Source: Bidens hawaiensis (Eukaryota > Streptophyta > Magnoliopsida > Asterales > Asteraceae). From it: a stretch of DNA of 64,000 nucleotides. Where the stretch lies: the NCBI GenBank assembly GCA_021521415.1, contig JAIQDT010000824.1:124001-188000 (forward strand), in the 5' to 3' direction. Below, piece by piece: positions 1 to 10,790 of the stretch. Under the pieces are notes generated by a model, which saw nothing but the letters and a program-made list of their open reading frames with translations, had not been told where the DNA came from and searched no databases. Both the position numbers and the translations under genes were made by a program. Each line of letters starts with the position of its first letter. Position 1 is the first letter of the stretch.

Positions 1-184
1 TTTTAGAATATAAGGTGGTATGATAAATCCATCATGTATTTGTTCATTCACAATAAATTCTATATGATAAAAAATATTTTTACGGCCTTTGTTTTTTTCT
101 CGGTTTTGGAATAGGAATCAAACCCAAAAGTATTGTAGCCTAATAACTAATTCAACTCGTGTAATATACGGGTTTTAAAGCTAG
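1..184 (+). mobile_element. Helitron-like 3' end (truncated at window edge)
   Basis: The stretch ends with a short hairpin (CGTGTAATATACG, 158-170) followed about ten bases later by CTAG at 181-184 and then T. A hairpin followed by CTRR with insertion before T is the 3' signature of plant Helitrons. The same arrangement recurs at 907-931. No protein is encoded. The 5' end lies outside the window. Confidence 0.45.
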
Positions 185-362
185 TGATAAAATAAAAAAT
201 ATGTTGTTAGTGAGAATTGAACTTACTACCTTACTTTTAAAGAAATTATGACTTACCAACTCAACTAGGATAAATTGATGTTAGCAATTTCTTTTTCTTA
301 ATTGGTATAGATTCACAACTAACTATCCGCATATCACATGAGCTTTATCCTATTATATCTAA

Positions 363-931
363 TCTAACTATACTAATAAAGAAAATAATGAGGATGATAT
401 GGTAATCTCACATTTATTCTAGATATAATCTCTCTTCTCATTCATCCTACATATTCATGGGTTATGGGGCAAAACCATTCTGGCAAATGAGTTATAATTT
501 TCTTTCTAATTCTCTAATCTCTCATCTCATTCATTCTAGCTATCCATTGGGCATGGGTCAAAATAATTTTAGCAAATAGATAATATTTCCTTTCTAATTC
601 TTTAATTCCTCACCTCATTTATCCTACTAATCCATGAGTTACGGGTCAAAACAATTTTGACACAGGGTTATAATTTCTCTTATAATTCTCTAATCTCTCA
701 TCTCATTTATCATAACTATCCATGGGTAACGAGGCAAAACAATTTTGGCAAATGCTGTATATAAAGATATTTTTTTTGAATTTGTAAATTCGAGATTCTA
801 AATTTCTTATTGTTTATACCCTATATTTTATTTTCTTCATGCCTTTGATGATGTTCATTTCTTTCAAATAACGAACCTTATTTATTTTTATTATTTGACA
901 AATCATGTGTAATACACGAGTTAAAAACTAG
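363..931 (+). mobile_element. Non-autonomous Helitron with internal tandem repeats
   Basis: It starts with TCTAACTATACTAATAAAG after an A, the usual A|TC Helitron start. It ends with a hairpin (GTGTAATACAC, 907-917) and CTAG at 928-931 before a T. There is no transposase or RepHel coding, so it would depend on an autonomous relative. Much of its body (about 418-760) is four copies of an 88-bp unit. Both ends are inferred from motif and need family alignment. Confidence 0.5.
418..760. repeat. Four copies of an ~88-bp tandem repeat
   Basis: The core, beginning CTCTCATCTCATT and running through a CATGGGT..GGCAAAA segment, recurs near 431, 518, 607 and 696, spaced 87-89 bp apart. Copies are diverged by several substitutions each. 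It lies wholly inside the Helitron-like element. Confidence 0.6.
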
Positions 932-1066
932 TTCAATTATATTAATTATAATCTCCTTTCACTCTTATTATCATTATGCTTATTACTTCTCAGTTTTCAT
1001 ATGGCATGTTTATCTAACGACATATTTATGGTTAATATAACTAAGGAGACACATATGGAATATAAC

Positions 1067-1842
1067 CTGTTTATTAAAACCGGTTTCACTGGTGATCAGT
1101 CAAAATTTTATTTATTAAAACCGGTTTAATAAACATGACAAATAATAATTAATCTTATTAATTAATAAATGCGCAGCGGAATATAACCTAGTAATCAGCA
1201 CCGAAACTAAACCCGACAGGATCCGGTTACAAAATCATACGAGCACGGTAATAATAAACAATTTATTATTAACTATCAATGAGATAATATATACCTTGGT
1301 AATGAATAACCGGTTGAGAAACCGAGGTTCAACGAACGTTGCTAGTTAACAAACCATAACGAAACGGAGCTGTGGCGGTGCACTACGGTAGCGGCAACGG
1401 GGAACGACGTGGGCTGGTGCGGCATCCGCTTGTGGCAGTAGCCAGCTAGCGGCTGTGGCAGTGCAACTCGGAAGAGCGGAGGCTGCTTTTGGGTAATTTA
1501 CCAAAAGCGTTTGTCACCCTTTTCTTTGTCGTGTACCCAGGGAGGGAGGCAGAGAGTATCTATCTATCTATCTATACAGTCATTAGGTTATTATTATTAT
1601 TACTATAATTATAATATACTCTCAAAACTCTTCCGGCTCCCAAAGCCCAAAAAGCCCGGATTATATATTTAATTACACAAGATAATTATATATGATCATA
1701 ATCCGTTTCGTTAATCGTTTGTACAATGTACCAGTTAATCTTGTTAAGTAGATTTTATGTTTGTTGCCCAAGGTGTAACTCTTACGGGTCATAGCTCAAT
1801 CAGCTGCGTTATCTTAGTCGAACCGGTCCATTATTTCCAACA
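1067..1842 (-). mobile_element. 3' LTR of copia element B
   Basis: This block is repeated at 11763-12557 with many shared long runs, for example the stretch containing CCCGACAGGATCCGGTTAC. On the minus strand it begins TGTTGGAAATAATGG at 1842, directly after a polypurine tract, so it is the downstream LTR of a minus-strand element. Its far end near 1067 has diverged from the other copy, and no matching target-site duplication is visible. Confidence 0.8.
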
Positions 1843-1857
1843 GTCTCCCACTTGGAC
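1843..1857 (-). other. Polypurine tract of element B
   Basis: On the minus strand the sequence CCAAGTGGGAGAC abuts the TG of the LTR at 1842. This is the usual copia plus-strand priming site and it fixes the orientation of element B. Confidence 0.75.
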
Positions 1858-2437
1858 GACTTTCGATTAAGCTACTTAACGCTGACAGTCAGCAGTGCTC
1901 TAGCAACACACGGCTGCCCCCGACAAGGTATGACACTTTAAAGTCATTAACTAAAACATCTTGGAATGCACTATTGCAAGACAATGAGCTTATGGTAATC
2001 ATCATCATTTATCCTTTCCGTATAAGACATCAATTGAACAATGAGACATGGATCATATTCAATCTCATATGGCATTCAATCGTTATTGTTCTCAATATAA
2101 ATCAAAGTGGTACAATCAAACACACGGTAAGTTTGAGTGAGGCCTCACACTTCACCAGTTTGAATCAACGAGGGCGCCAAGATGTCTAACTGTTACATAT
2201 CATGTAAGAGTACAGAATCCCATCTTGATTATATACAACTCCCATTGAACTTCAGATTATTCCCAACCAATGCTTTTATAGCTGGCAGTTACGCGACAAC
2301 GGTTGACACTGATCAAAGAATACCTTTAGTAAACGAAATTTCCAATATGTATCTCAGGTATAAGGATACTAAATGAGTATATCAATACCAAAACATCTTA
2401 TGAATAAGATCCGTGAAGATGATTTGATGCGAGTTAC
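1858..2437 (-). mobile_element. 3' internal remnant of element B
   Basis: Non-coding sequence between the element B polypurine tract and the insertion point of element A. In copia elements this is the region between the RNase H stop and the 3' LTR. The short reading frames here have no recognisable domain. The last five bases, GTTAC (2433-2437), would be the left target duplication of element A; the matching right copy is missing because A's 3' LTR is truncated. Confidence 0.6.
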
Positions 2438-2775
2438 TGTTGGACTCGGTATGCCCAAGACACATTATTATTGATGTGGCTAGTACGTCATGATCCAAGT
2501 CGGGTCATACCCAATAACAAGCTAGACAAACACTAATAATATTTGTTTATATGTATGATATGTTCATAATAAATAAATATCAACACTTGAGTTATTTAGA
2601 AAGGGTTTCTAAATACATTGTACTTGTGAAATAAATAAATCATATGGATGATTTATACTTTGAGAGAAAGCAATCCGTATTGTTATTTAAGATGGTTAAG
2701 TAACAATATATTAAGCATGTTACCTATAATGTGTAATTGTTATAACACAAAGCATTGTGTATGACACAATACAAG

Positions 2776-2831
<56 letters not shown>

Positions 2832-3418
2832 AAACCTTGCAAATAATCAAAAATAAGAAAGGAAAGAAGGTCCCCCCCCCCTCTCTCTCAACCTTGTCTT
2901 ATTTTATTAATATATCTAACTTAGTGGGTACGTGCAAGAGAGGTGATTGGATGCCTTGGGAGCCTTTCATAACCTCCCAACTCTCCCTCTCTCTCAAAAA
3001 AAGACTATTACACAAGTAACCAAAAATACTCCATGGTTCCTCCTCTTGTTCTTGAGTTCGGCCAAGAAAAGAAGAAAGGAAAGGAGTGATTTCAAGTGTG
3101 AAAATCCTAGCTAATCAAGGTGTGTTGTTGGAGCTTGAGTTATACAAGATTGAGGAGCTTCTCCGTTGGAGTTCTTTCCCTTCCATCATCTCCTTCTTCA
3201 CCCAGATTTGATTCTCTTGAAAGGTATCCTTACATGCATGGACTAATAGTGACATGCATGTGTTTGATAGTATGTATTTCGTATTTGGATCCGGGATTGG
3301 GTTTTGCATGTATAAAATTGGTTTTATGCACTATAAACTAAAAAGATTTAAAACTTATTTCCGTTGCTTTTTCATAAAATTGGGATTTTATGACTTTGAT
3401 AATCTTGAAAACCCAACA
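2438..3418 (+). mobile_element. 5' LTR of copia A
   Basis: It begins TGTTGGACTCGG and ends CCCAACA, giving the canonical TG..CA termini over 981 bp. The first ~650 bp recur at 9102-9749. A (TA)n run sits inside it at about 2783-2829, and a C-tract at about 2871-2881. Confidence 0.88.
2783..2829. repeat. (TA)n microsatellite in LTR
   Basis: About 23 TA dinucleotides after a TGTGTG run. The 3' LTR copy has a much shorter tract at 9449-9468, so the array has expanded or contracted since insertion. Confidence 0.9.
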
Positions 3419-3419
3419 A

Positions 3420-3433
3420 TGGCATCAAGAGCC
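3420..3433 (+). other. Primer-binding site of copia A
   Basis: TGGCATCAAGAGCC starts two bases after the LTR end. It resembles TGGTATCAGAGC, the copia primer-binding site complementary to the 3' end of initiator methionine tRNA. Confidence 0.65.
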
Positions 3434-4468
3434 GCTTATACGGATGCATGCTTCATTAGACCCAAAAATTTTCTGGTTTATGGTGGGGTTTACCATTTGA
3501 CCAAAAATTTTAGGGGTTTTGGTTACCCCATGGTTTTTCAAGGTTATACTTTACATGCATATGGTAATCTTGAAAAACTAAGTCATTTGGATGATTGTTT
3601 ATTTTGTTTGGACAAAACCCAAAACTTTCGATTTGGTTGTTGCTATGGCCGAAAGTTTTAAGGGTCAAAGGGGAACCATTTTGGGTGTTGTGTTATTGTA
3701 TATTTGGATATGTAATAGAAGTTCATAACCTAGCCATGGCCTTGTGTTTGGTTGAATGATTGTGTTGTTATGTTTGTTCATTCAAATGGTTGTTTGTTCA
3801 TTCGATATGGTTGTAATATTTATTTGGGTTTGTAATCTATTTATTTATTTTAATTGGTTTGTAATAATAAGTAGATTAGGTGCATTTCTTTTACTAGAAA
3901 AATGTATTAGAATATATTTTGTAAAAGAAGATGCAAGGAAGGAAGCCCAAATAAAATAATGGAGACCACAACACGGGGGTGAACACTTGGAGCATTTGGA
4001 TGCGGGATCAAGTGGGAGTTCACCGACACAAGCATATGTCCTTTCGGGTCTCTTAGGAGAGACTTTTTGACACACTTGTTTCGGTCAACAAGTGTAGTCA
4101 ATATTAGGAGGCTATGGTTATGAACTTATGGTTGTGTGTTTTTATGCTTGTGTGGTTGATTTACTTTTGTTTGTGTTATTGCAATATGGTTTGCTAACAA
4201 CTTAAAATCAACAACTAGCATAAAATAGGTTCCTTAGAAATCGTTAGGTAATAAAATTGGTTTTATTAAAGGCTAATGATTTCACAATAAAATGGGTTTT
4301 ATTAATAGGAACTTTGAAAATGGACTTTTCAACTAAGTACCATACATTTGAATGCAAGAAAATGGAAGGTGCATAAAAGGTTTTCTAATCTAGAATTTAG
4401 AAAACTTAAATCCTTTTTTTTAAAATAAGTCGAACACCATCCTTTTATACAACACTAGAATCACCATC
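3434..4468 (+). other. Leader of copia A, non-coding
   Basis: Untranslated leader between primer-binding site and gag. It contains only short open frames without recognisable domains. Confidence 0.5.
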
Positions 4469-5099
4469 CTACGTATTAGAGGACCCTATTCCCGAAGAAC
4501 CTAGCATTGACGATGCCAATGACCATAACAATTGGGTAAAGCACAACAAGGATTCGGTGCAAGTTTCTTGCCTCATGTTGGGAACTATGATTCCTAAGAT
4601 TTAAAAGGACTTTGAACTTTATGGGGCATACGACATGATCACCCAACTTAAGGAAATGTTCCTTACACAAGCAAGGGTGGAATGCTTCGAAATTGTTCGA
4701 GCGCTTTATGCATGTCGTATGGAAGAAACCCAATCGGTCCCATCTTATGTGCTTAAGATGAAAAGCCACATTGATCGTCTCAAGCGCCTTAATTGTCCCA
4801 TCTTAAAAGAGTTAGCCACAGATTTGATCCTAAATGGTCTAACTAAGAGGTTTGATACTTTTGTTAAGAATTATAACATGAATGGGTGGGACAAGAGCAT
4901 TGTTGAGCTTCATGCAATGCTCAAGACGGCCGAAACAGGAATGGGTAAAACGTTTTACCCGTTATCACGATCAATGAAGGAGGAAATAAGAAAAGGGATC
5001 ACCCGGAACCCAAGGCAAATGTTTCTAAAGAAAAGGGACAAGTCAAGGGCAAGTTCAAGGGAAAGGAAAAAGTGGAACCACCCAAACCAAAGAAGTTAA
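4469..5099 (+). pseudogene. Copia A Gag (UBN2-type), broken
   Basis: Gag capsid-like region that would package element RNA. The conserved segment starts near 4560 with VSCLMLGTMIPKI, hits a TAA at about 4602 where relatives have glutamine, then runs on as KDFELYGAYDMITQLKEMF through to 5099. The pattern fits the gag-polypeptide (UBN2) family of plant copia. The frame changes between this segment and the zinc knuckle at 5072, which reads as a frameshift rather than a designed overlap. Confidence 0.8.
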
Positions 5100-6751
5100 A
5101 GGTTAGCTCGAAGGATCCATGCTTTGGATGTGGGGAGATAGGACATTGGATAAGGAATTGTCCAACCTATCCAAAAGAGTTGAAAGCTAAGAGGGATGCG
5201 GAGCAAACCTTGGGTACAACTTTCATGATTCATATTGATCTTAATCTTATTTCCTCTAACACATGGGTATTGGATACCAGATGTGGAACTCATATCTGCA
5301 ATTTATTGCAGGGGTTCAAAGGAAATGAAGGATTTAAGAAAGGAGATATTAGTCTCTTTATGGGCAACGGAGCAAAGGTTGTTGTCGAATCCCAAGGAGA
5401 CTACACATTGAAGCTTCCAAATGGTTTGGAAGTTATTTTGAAAGATGTTTTGTATGCTCCTAATTTGACTAGGAACATTATCTCCGTTTCTTTGTTAAGA
5501 CAATATGGGTTTGATTTTAAATTTGTGGACAATGGTATTTGTGTTTTCATGAATGATGTCTTTTATTTTAAAGTAATGCCGTCTAATGGCGTTTATGAAT
5601 TAGTTCATGATAACACATCCTTTGATAACATGTTGTACCAATCAAGCACCAAGAAACTCAAAAGGGATTTGAGTAAGACTTATCTTTGGCATTTTCGCCT
5701 TGGTCACATAAACAAAGACCGCATACATACCCTTCAAAAGAATGGTCTTTTGGAATCAAGTGAAGATGATTCATTTGATAAATGCGAGTCTTGTATGTTA
5801 GGAAATATGACCAAGGACCCCTTTAGTGGAACAAACGAAAGGACAAAAGACTTATTGGGTATCATACATTCGGATGTATGTGGTCCTTTTAAGATAATGA
5901 CAAGGAATGGTGAAAGATACTTCATTACTTTTATCGACGATTATAGTCGTTATGGGTATGTGTACTTGTTAAGACACAAAGATGAATCCTTTGAAATGTT
6001 CAAAGTCTTCCAAACTAAAGTGCAAAATCAACTCGATAAAACCATCAAAGAACTTCGTCCGGATAGAGGAGGTGAATACCTAAGTGATGCTTTCCAAGAT
6101 CATCTTAGGAATTGTGGGATCATCTTACAACTTACTCCACCCGGAACACCACAACATAATGGTGTGTCCGAAAGAAGGAATCGAACTCTATTGGATATGG
6201 TTCGATCTATGATGGCTAGAAGCACATTACCTCTATCATTTTGGGGTTTCACTTTGCTCTCCGCAGCCCATATTCTAAATATGGCCCCAACCAAGAAAGT
6301 GGACAAGACACCTTTTGAAATATGGAATGGAAGGGCTCCATCCTTATCATATTTAAAGGTATGGGGTTATGAGGCTTATGTCAAGAACAACACCCAAAAC
6401 AAACTTGAAAGTCGATCCACTAAGTGTATCTTTGTAGGATATCCCAAAGATTCTATGGGATATTATTTCTACAACCCAATCGAGCAAAAGGTATTTGTTG
6501 CTCGAAAGGCCGAGTTCATGGAAACTAAGTTCCTTATGGAAGGTACCAGTAGAACGGTGGAAATCGAGGAGGATCGAGAACCACAAGCCGATACATGTTT
6601 GGTCGATACTAGCAATCAACAAGAGGTTGTTGATAATGATCAAATGGTTGATCAAGACACACAAAACATTCGCAAATCCAGTAGAATTAGTCATCCACCC
6701 AAAAGATATGGATTTTTTCATGGATGGATGCTATGTGGTAGATTTGGATGA
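5072..6751 (+). pseudogene. Copia A zinc knuckle, protease and integrase
   Basis: An open frame of about 559 codons. In order: CCHC knuckle CFGCGEIGHWIRNC (C-x2-C-x4-H-x4-C, residues ~18-31); protease site WVLDTRCGTHIC (~65-76), where the expected D-T/S-G is D-T-R; GAG-pre-integrase motif WHFRLGH with C..C (~205-245); and integrase with HSDVCGP, FIDDYSRYGY, RPDRGGEY and SERRNRT supplying the D, D, E residues. The protease substitution should abolish Gag-Pol processing. The frame is lost at 6751, just before the reverse transcriptase. Confidence 0.88.
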
Positions 6752-7786
6752 ACCCACCACATACCGTGATGCAATGTCACAATCCGATTATGACAAATGG
6801 CTTGAAGCCATGAGCGTTGAGATACAATCCATACATGACAACCAAGTATGGGATTTGATTGTACCACCTCTTAATTCCAAACCGGTTGGAAGTAAGTGGG
6901 TTTTCAAGAAGAAAACCGATATGCGTGGAAACTTGGATACTTATAAAGCAAGACTTGTAGCAAAAGGTTTCACTCAAACTCAAGGGGTTGACTATGATGA
7001 AACTTTTTCTCCCGTAGCAATGCTAAAGTCTATTAGGATATTGTTTGCCATAGCCGCACATTATAACTATGAGATATGGCAAATGGATGTCAAAACTGCT
7101 TTCCTAAATAGGCATCTTGAGGAAGATGTCTATATGGTTCAACCCGAAGGTTTTGTCGATCCACAACATCCTAACAAAGTATGCAAGTTAAAGAAATCAA
7201 TCTATGGATTGAAATAAACATCTAGAAGTTGGAATCACCGTTTTGATGAAGAAGTAAAGAAATTTGGATTCATAAAAAATGGCGATGAAGCAAGAAAGCT
7301 AGTGGGAGCATCATTACCTTCTTAGTATTGTATGTTGATGGCATACTACTATTTGGGAATGACATTCCAACCATGGAAGGTGTAAAAGCATGGCTTGGAA
7401 GTTTTTTTTCTATCAAGGATCTTGGGGAAGCCACCTATATTTTGGGAATAAAGATCTATAGGGATAGATCAAGGTGGTTGATAGTTTTAAACCAAAGTGC
7501 ATACATTGACAAAATCTTGAAAAGGTTCAAGATGGAGAACTCTAAGAGAGGTTTGGTACTTATTCAAAGAGGAACGATATTGAGTGCGTCTCAATGTCCA
7601 AGATCAAAGGTAGAGCAAGAGAAAATGAATGGAATCCCATACGCATTAGCTATTGGATCTATCATGTACGCAATGGTATGCACTAGACCGGATGTGTCAT
7701 GTGCTTTAAGCATGACAAGTAGATTCCAACATAATCCGGGAAGTAGCCATTGGATGGCGGTTAAGAGTATATTGAAATACCTTTGA
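6752..7786 (+). pseudogene. Copia A reverse transcriptase, broken
   Basis: RT domain (RVT_2 type) in pieces. The first piece, ending at 7217, carries KWLEAM, GSKWVFKKK, YKARLVAKGF, FSPVA and MDVKTAFL, then stops at SIYGLK where relatives read SIYGLKQ. The second piece (7328-7786) begins with MYVDGILLFGND; the catalytic YVDD is YVDG. A frameshift and deletion separate the pieces. The enzyme cannot be active as encoded. Confidence 0.88.
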
Positions 7787-7799
7787 AGGACTAAGGACA

Positions 7800-8325
7800 T
7801 GTTTCTAATATATGGTTCGGGTGAGGAGGAACTCGTTGTAAAGGGTTACATGGATGCGAGTTTCTAAACAGGTCAAGATGATTCTCGATCACAATCGGGA
7901 TATGTTTTCGTTATGAATGGTGGGGCAATCTCTTGGAAGAGCTCGAAACAAGTTGTGGTAGCATTGTCCACCATAGAATTGGAATACATCGCCGCCTCAT
8001 TGGCAACTCAAGAAGCTGCGTGGATAAGGAAATTCATTGCCGATCTAGGGGTGGTCCGTTCCATTCAGGACCCTCTAGAAATCTTTTGTGACAACGAGGG
8101 TGCGATTGCTCAAATCAAGGAACCTCGTGCACATTAAAAGACGAGGCACATTGAGCAGAGATTCAACTACATAAGGGATGAAGTTGAAAAAGGAAAGATA
8201 TGTGTTTGAAAAGTTTACACCGATCAAAATATTGCGGATCCACACACAAAGCTCCTTGAAAGGCCAAAGCATGAGGGTCATACTTGTGCCTTAGGACTTC
8301 GATATTCTAGTGATTGGATATGATC
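7800..8325 (+). pseudogene. Copia A RNase H, broken
   Basis: Ty1/copia RNase H would degrade RNA in the RNA-DNA hybrid. Visible motifs are [19 protein letters not shown] (glutamate of the active site) and [19 protein letters not shown] (aspartate). Two in-frame stops follow, in KEPRAH*KTRHIE and ICV*KVYTDQ. The domain ends around 8322 with GLRYSSDWI. Confidence 0.85.
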
Positions 8326-9087
8326 GAATTTTGTATTTGGATATCGGAACAATTGTTATTTTGACTCATTCATATGATTATGGTTTATGATTATGACATT
8401 TTGAGTTATGTTCCATTTTAGAATGTTTAAATCCATGAATAAGTTACTTATTCTAAATGTCCATAGTAGCTCATATTTGTGGGACCAAATATGAAGGTAA
8501 GACTATTATGAACTTGGATTGGTGGATAATCATAAAGTATGAATATAGAGCAAGGGTTGCTACCAAGGTTCATAGATATTTATGGGATATAAATATTGGA
8601 CTGACCCACTCTCAAATGTTACTACATGGAATCCTTGTGATTGATCCTAAGTAAATTTGAGTAAAGGCGAACATCATAGTATCCTCCGACCTGAGATACA
8701 TATTGGGTCTTGATATTCACTAAATACTATTTTTTGACTTAGTTCTTCACTTCTTTGAAACATGATAGTACATAAGGCTAAGATCAGGTTTAGTACATGG
8801 TGATTGTGAGAGACGTATGTAGTCAAAAGGGGATTTGTCCCTCTTATTCGTTAAGAGTAAGATGTCTAAGGCCTAATAAGTTAAATCAACAGAGAATGAT
8901 CACTCTGTGTTTCTAGATTTGACATGACATCTATGCAAAAGGATAAATGATAGATTCACCTAAATTATTTCAAGTAAGGGACTTGAAGGGGATGATGTTA
9001 TTGAATGGCACTTCGTCATGCATATTAGGGGTAGTAAACCGTAGTTAGGCGGTATTTGCTATTTGCATCAATCTTCTATGTATCTTG
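8326..9087 (+). other. 3' untranslated region of copia A
   Basis: About 760 bp between the RNase H stop and the polypurine tract. It matches 36729-37430 on the other strand (element D). A short frame at 8457-8654 has a counterpart there, but its differences are mostly replacements, so I do not call it a gene. Confidence 0.6.
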
Positions 9088-9101
9088 TGCAAGTGGGAAA
9101 T
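9088..9101 (+). other. Polypurine tract of copia A
   Basis: GCAAGTGGGAAAT sits directly before TGTTGGACTCGG of the 3' LTR. The same tract occurs in the minus-strand relative at 36714-36728. Confidence 0.75.
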
Positions 9102-9749
9102 TGTTGGACTCGGTATGCCCAAGACACATATTATTATTGATGTGGCTAGTATGTCATGATCCAAGTCTGGTCATACCCAATAACAAGCTAGACAAACACC
9201 AATAATATTTGTTTATATATATGATATGATCACAACAAATAAATATTAACACTTGAGTTATTTGGAAAGGGGTTTCTAAATACATTGTACTTGTGAAATA
9301 AATAAATCATATGGATGATTTATACTTTGAGAGAACGCAATCCGTATTGTTACTTGAGATGGTTAAGTAACAATATATTAAGCATGTTACCTATAATGTG
9401 TAATCGTGTATAACACAATATAAGTGTATATGACACAATACAAGGTGTGTGTGTGTATATATATATATGGAAACCTTGCAAATAATAAAAAATAAGAAAG
9501 GAAAGAAGGGGCCAGCCCCCCCCCCTTCTCTCTCACCCTTGTCTTGTTTTATTATTATATCTAACTTAGTGGGTACATGCAAGAGAGGTGATTGGATGCC
9601 TTGGGTGGTGCATTTCATAACCTCCCAACTCTCTCTCAAAAAAAGACTATTACACAAGTAACCAAAAATACTCCATGGTTCCTCCTCTTGTTCTTGAGTT
9701 CGGCTAAGAAAAGAAGAAAGGAGAGGAGTGATTCAAGTGTGAAAATCCA
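9102..9749 (+). mobile_element. 3' LTR of copia A, truncated
   Basis: It matches the 5' LTR closely for about 650 bp, from TGTTGGACTCGG to GTGTGAAAATCC. It then stops abruptly and the last ~330 bp of the LTR are missing. The sequence that follows is unrelated and GC-rich, so a deletion or rearrangement removed the LTR end and any target duplication. Confidence 0.85.
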
Positions 9750-9960
9750 GCCACTCCACCGCTCCACCTCCACCACCACCCCGCACTGCCCCCTGCCTCT
9801 AAATTGCGACCTGAAACAGGCTGCCCCTCCACCACCACCAGCCACTGCCCCCTGCCCCTCCACCTCCACCGCTTTCCCACCTCCACCACCACCCGCCACT
9901 GCCCCTCCACCGCTCCTGGGCACTACTTCAGTCGTTGCGCAAGCCGAGTGCACATTTTGG
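9750..9960. repeat. GC-rich CCACC-repeat tract
   Basis: Low-complexity sequence of CCACCACC, CTCCACC and CACTGCCCC units, far richer in GC than its surroundings. It opens Pro-rich frames on the plus strand and Gly-rich frames on the minus strand, which I treat as products of the simple repeat. Confidence 0.6.
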
Positions 9961-10040
9961 TGAGCTTTCAGTTATGCCCATCAAGTGTTCGACAGAATGC
10001 CTTTGGTTTTTTTTTTTTACCGTTTTATGGGATTTGTGCT
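9955..10040 (+). pseudogene. Possible PPR-gene fragment
   Basis: One frame reads AFSYAHQVFDRMP near 9962-10000. YA..VFD.MP is the typical helix of a plant pentatricopeptide repeat, a family of organellar RNA-binding proteins. The frame falls into a T-run and stops soon after. Only one repeat is visible, so this could be a captured fragment or chance. Confidence 0.25.
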
Positions 10041-10790
10041 TAAAGACATTGTGATTGAAGCTGTAATTGGGGGTTTGGAAACCAACTAGTTTTCCAGCCT
10101 GGCCCTAAGGGGACCATTTGGTACTTGGTTGCCGGTTCGGAATCATTTCTCGTGGTGGATTGGTTAATGAGGGTGCTATGTCTAAGACCCTAGTATTGTT
10201 TTCAGGCTCTGTTGTAACAGGTCCATCGAGAACATAGTGCTTCTTTGCCATCTTGAGAGCAAGTTCCAAATTGCAGTGCCATTCAAGAAAGTTGGTGCCA
10301 TTCAGATTTTCTTTCTCAAGAATAGCCTTGAGGGTGAATGAGAAGTTATTATCAGTTGACCTCTGTTAAATAAGCAAAAGTTATTTAATTAGTATTTTCG
10401 ATGTTTTAATCATATTATCAATGACCCAATAACATTAATAAAATAGGAACTTGAGAATCTGGCTTCCAGTTACTAATGGCAGCTGTAGCACACAACATTA
10501 GTAAGTGGTTAGGCACACAGACAACGATTGCCAATTGTGAATAAAGCACAACTCTCGGTTATGAGGCCTATTAAGATAACACTTGTCTACGTAGATACGT
10601 TTAGCCTCATCTATGCCCACCTTAGTCTCCAGACAGCTGTAGCACGTAACTTGTGAAAGGGCCGGATGTGTCAACAAAACCCTTTCACCTTGAAGGGATA
10701 TGCTAGAAATCAAGTGCGGTGCTGTAGCTCCAAACACTTGAAGTTTCACAGTATGCCTCAAGTGTGGCTTATAGTAGGGTGACATAGGCT
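10041..10790 (-). other. Unrecognised internal sequence of element B
   Basis: Sequence between the rearranged end of element A and the element B leader. A minus-strand frame of 95 codons at 10498-10785 has no domain I recognise. It may be a captured host fragment or decayed gag. Confidence 0.3.

Larger units (their letters stand above)
2438..9749 (+). mobile_element. Ty1/copia retrotransposon A, nested in element B
   Basis: A plus-strand element with 5' LTR, primer-binding site, gag, protease, integrase, reverse transcriptase, RNase H, polypurine tract and a truncated 3' LTR, in the integrase-before-RT order that defines Ty1/copia. It interrupts element B. Coding is broken by stops and at least three frameshifts, and both the protease and RT active sites are altered, so it is not autonomous. 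A second, 5'-truncated copy of the same family lies on the minus strand at 33880-38968. Confidence 0.9.

Noticed and set aside
2780..3019. ORF starting MYIYIYIY
   Set aside because: It is translation of a (TA)n microsatellite inside the LTR of copia A.
6353..6721. Antisense ORF of 122 codons across the copia integrase
   Set aside because: It mirrors a real coding region on the other strand and has no domain or start context of its own.
8457..8654. Conserved small ORF downstream of copia RNase H (also 37126-37314)
   Set aside because: The two copies share a start and about 30 codons, but most nucleotide differences change the amino acid and the frames then diverge. That is not the pattern of a selected protein; shared ancestry of the 3' UTR explains it.
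9636..9953. Gly-rich minus-strand ORF and Pro-rich plus-strand ORF
   Set aside because: Both come from the same CCACC simple repeat and have no domain.
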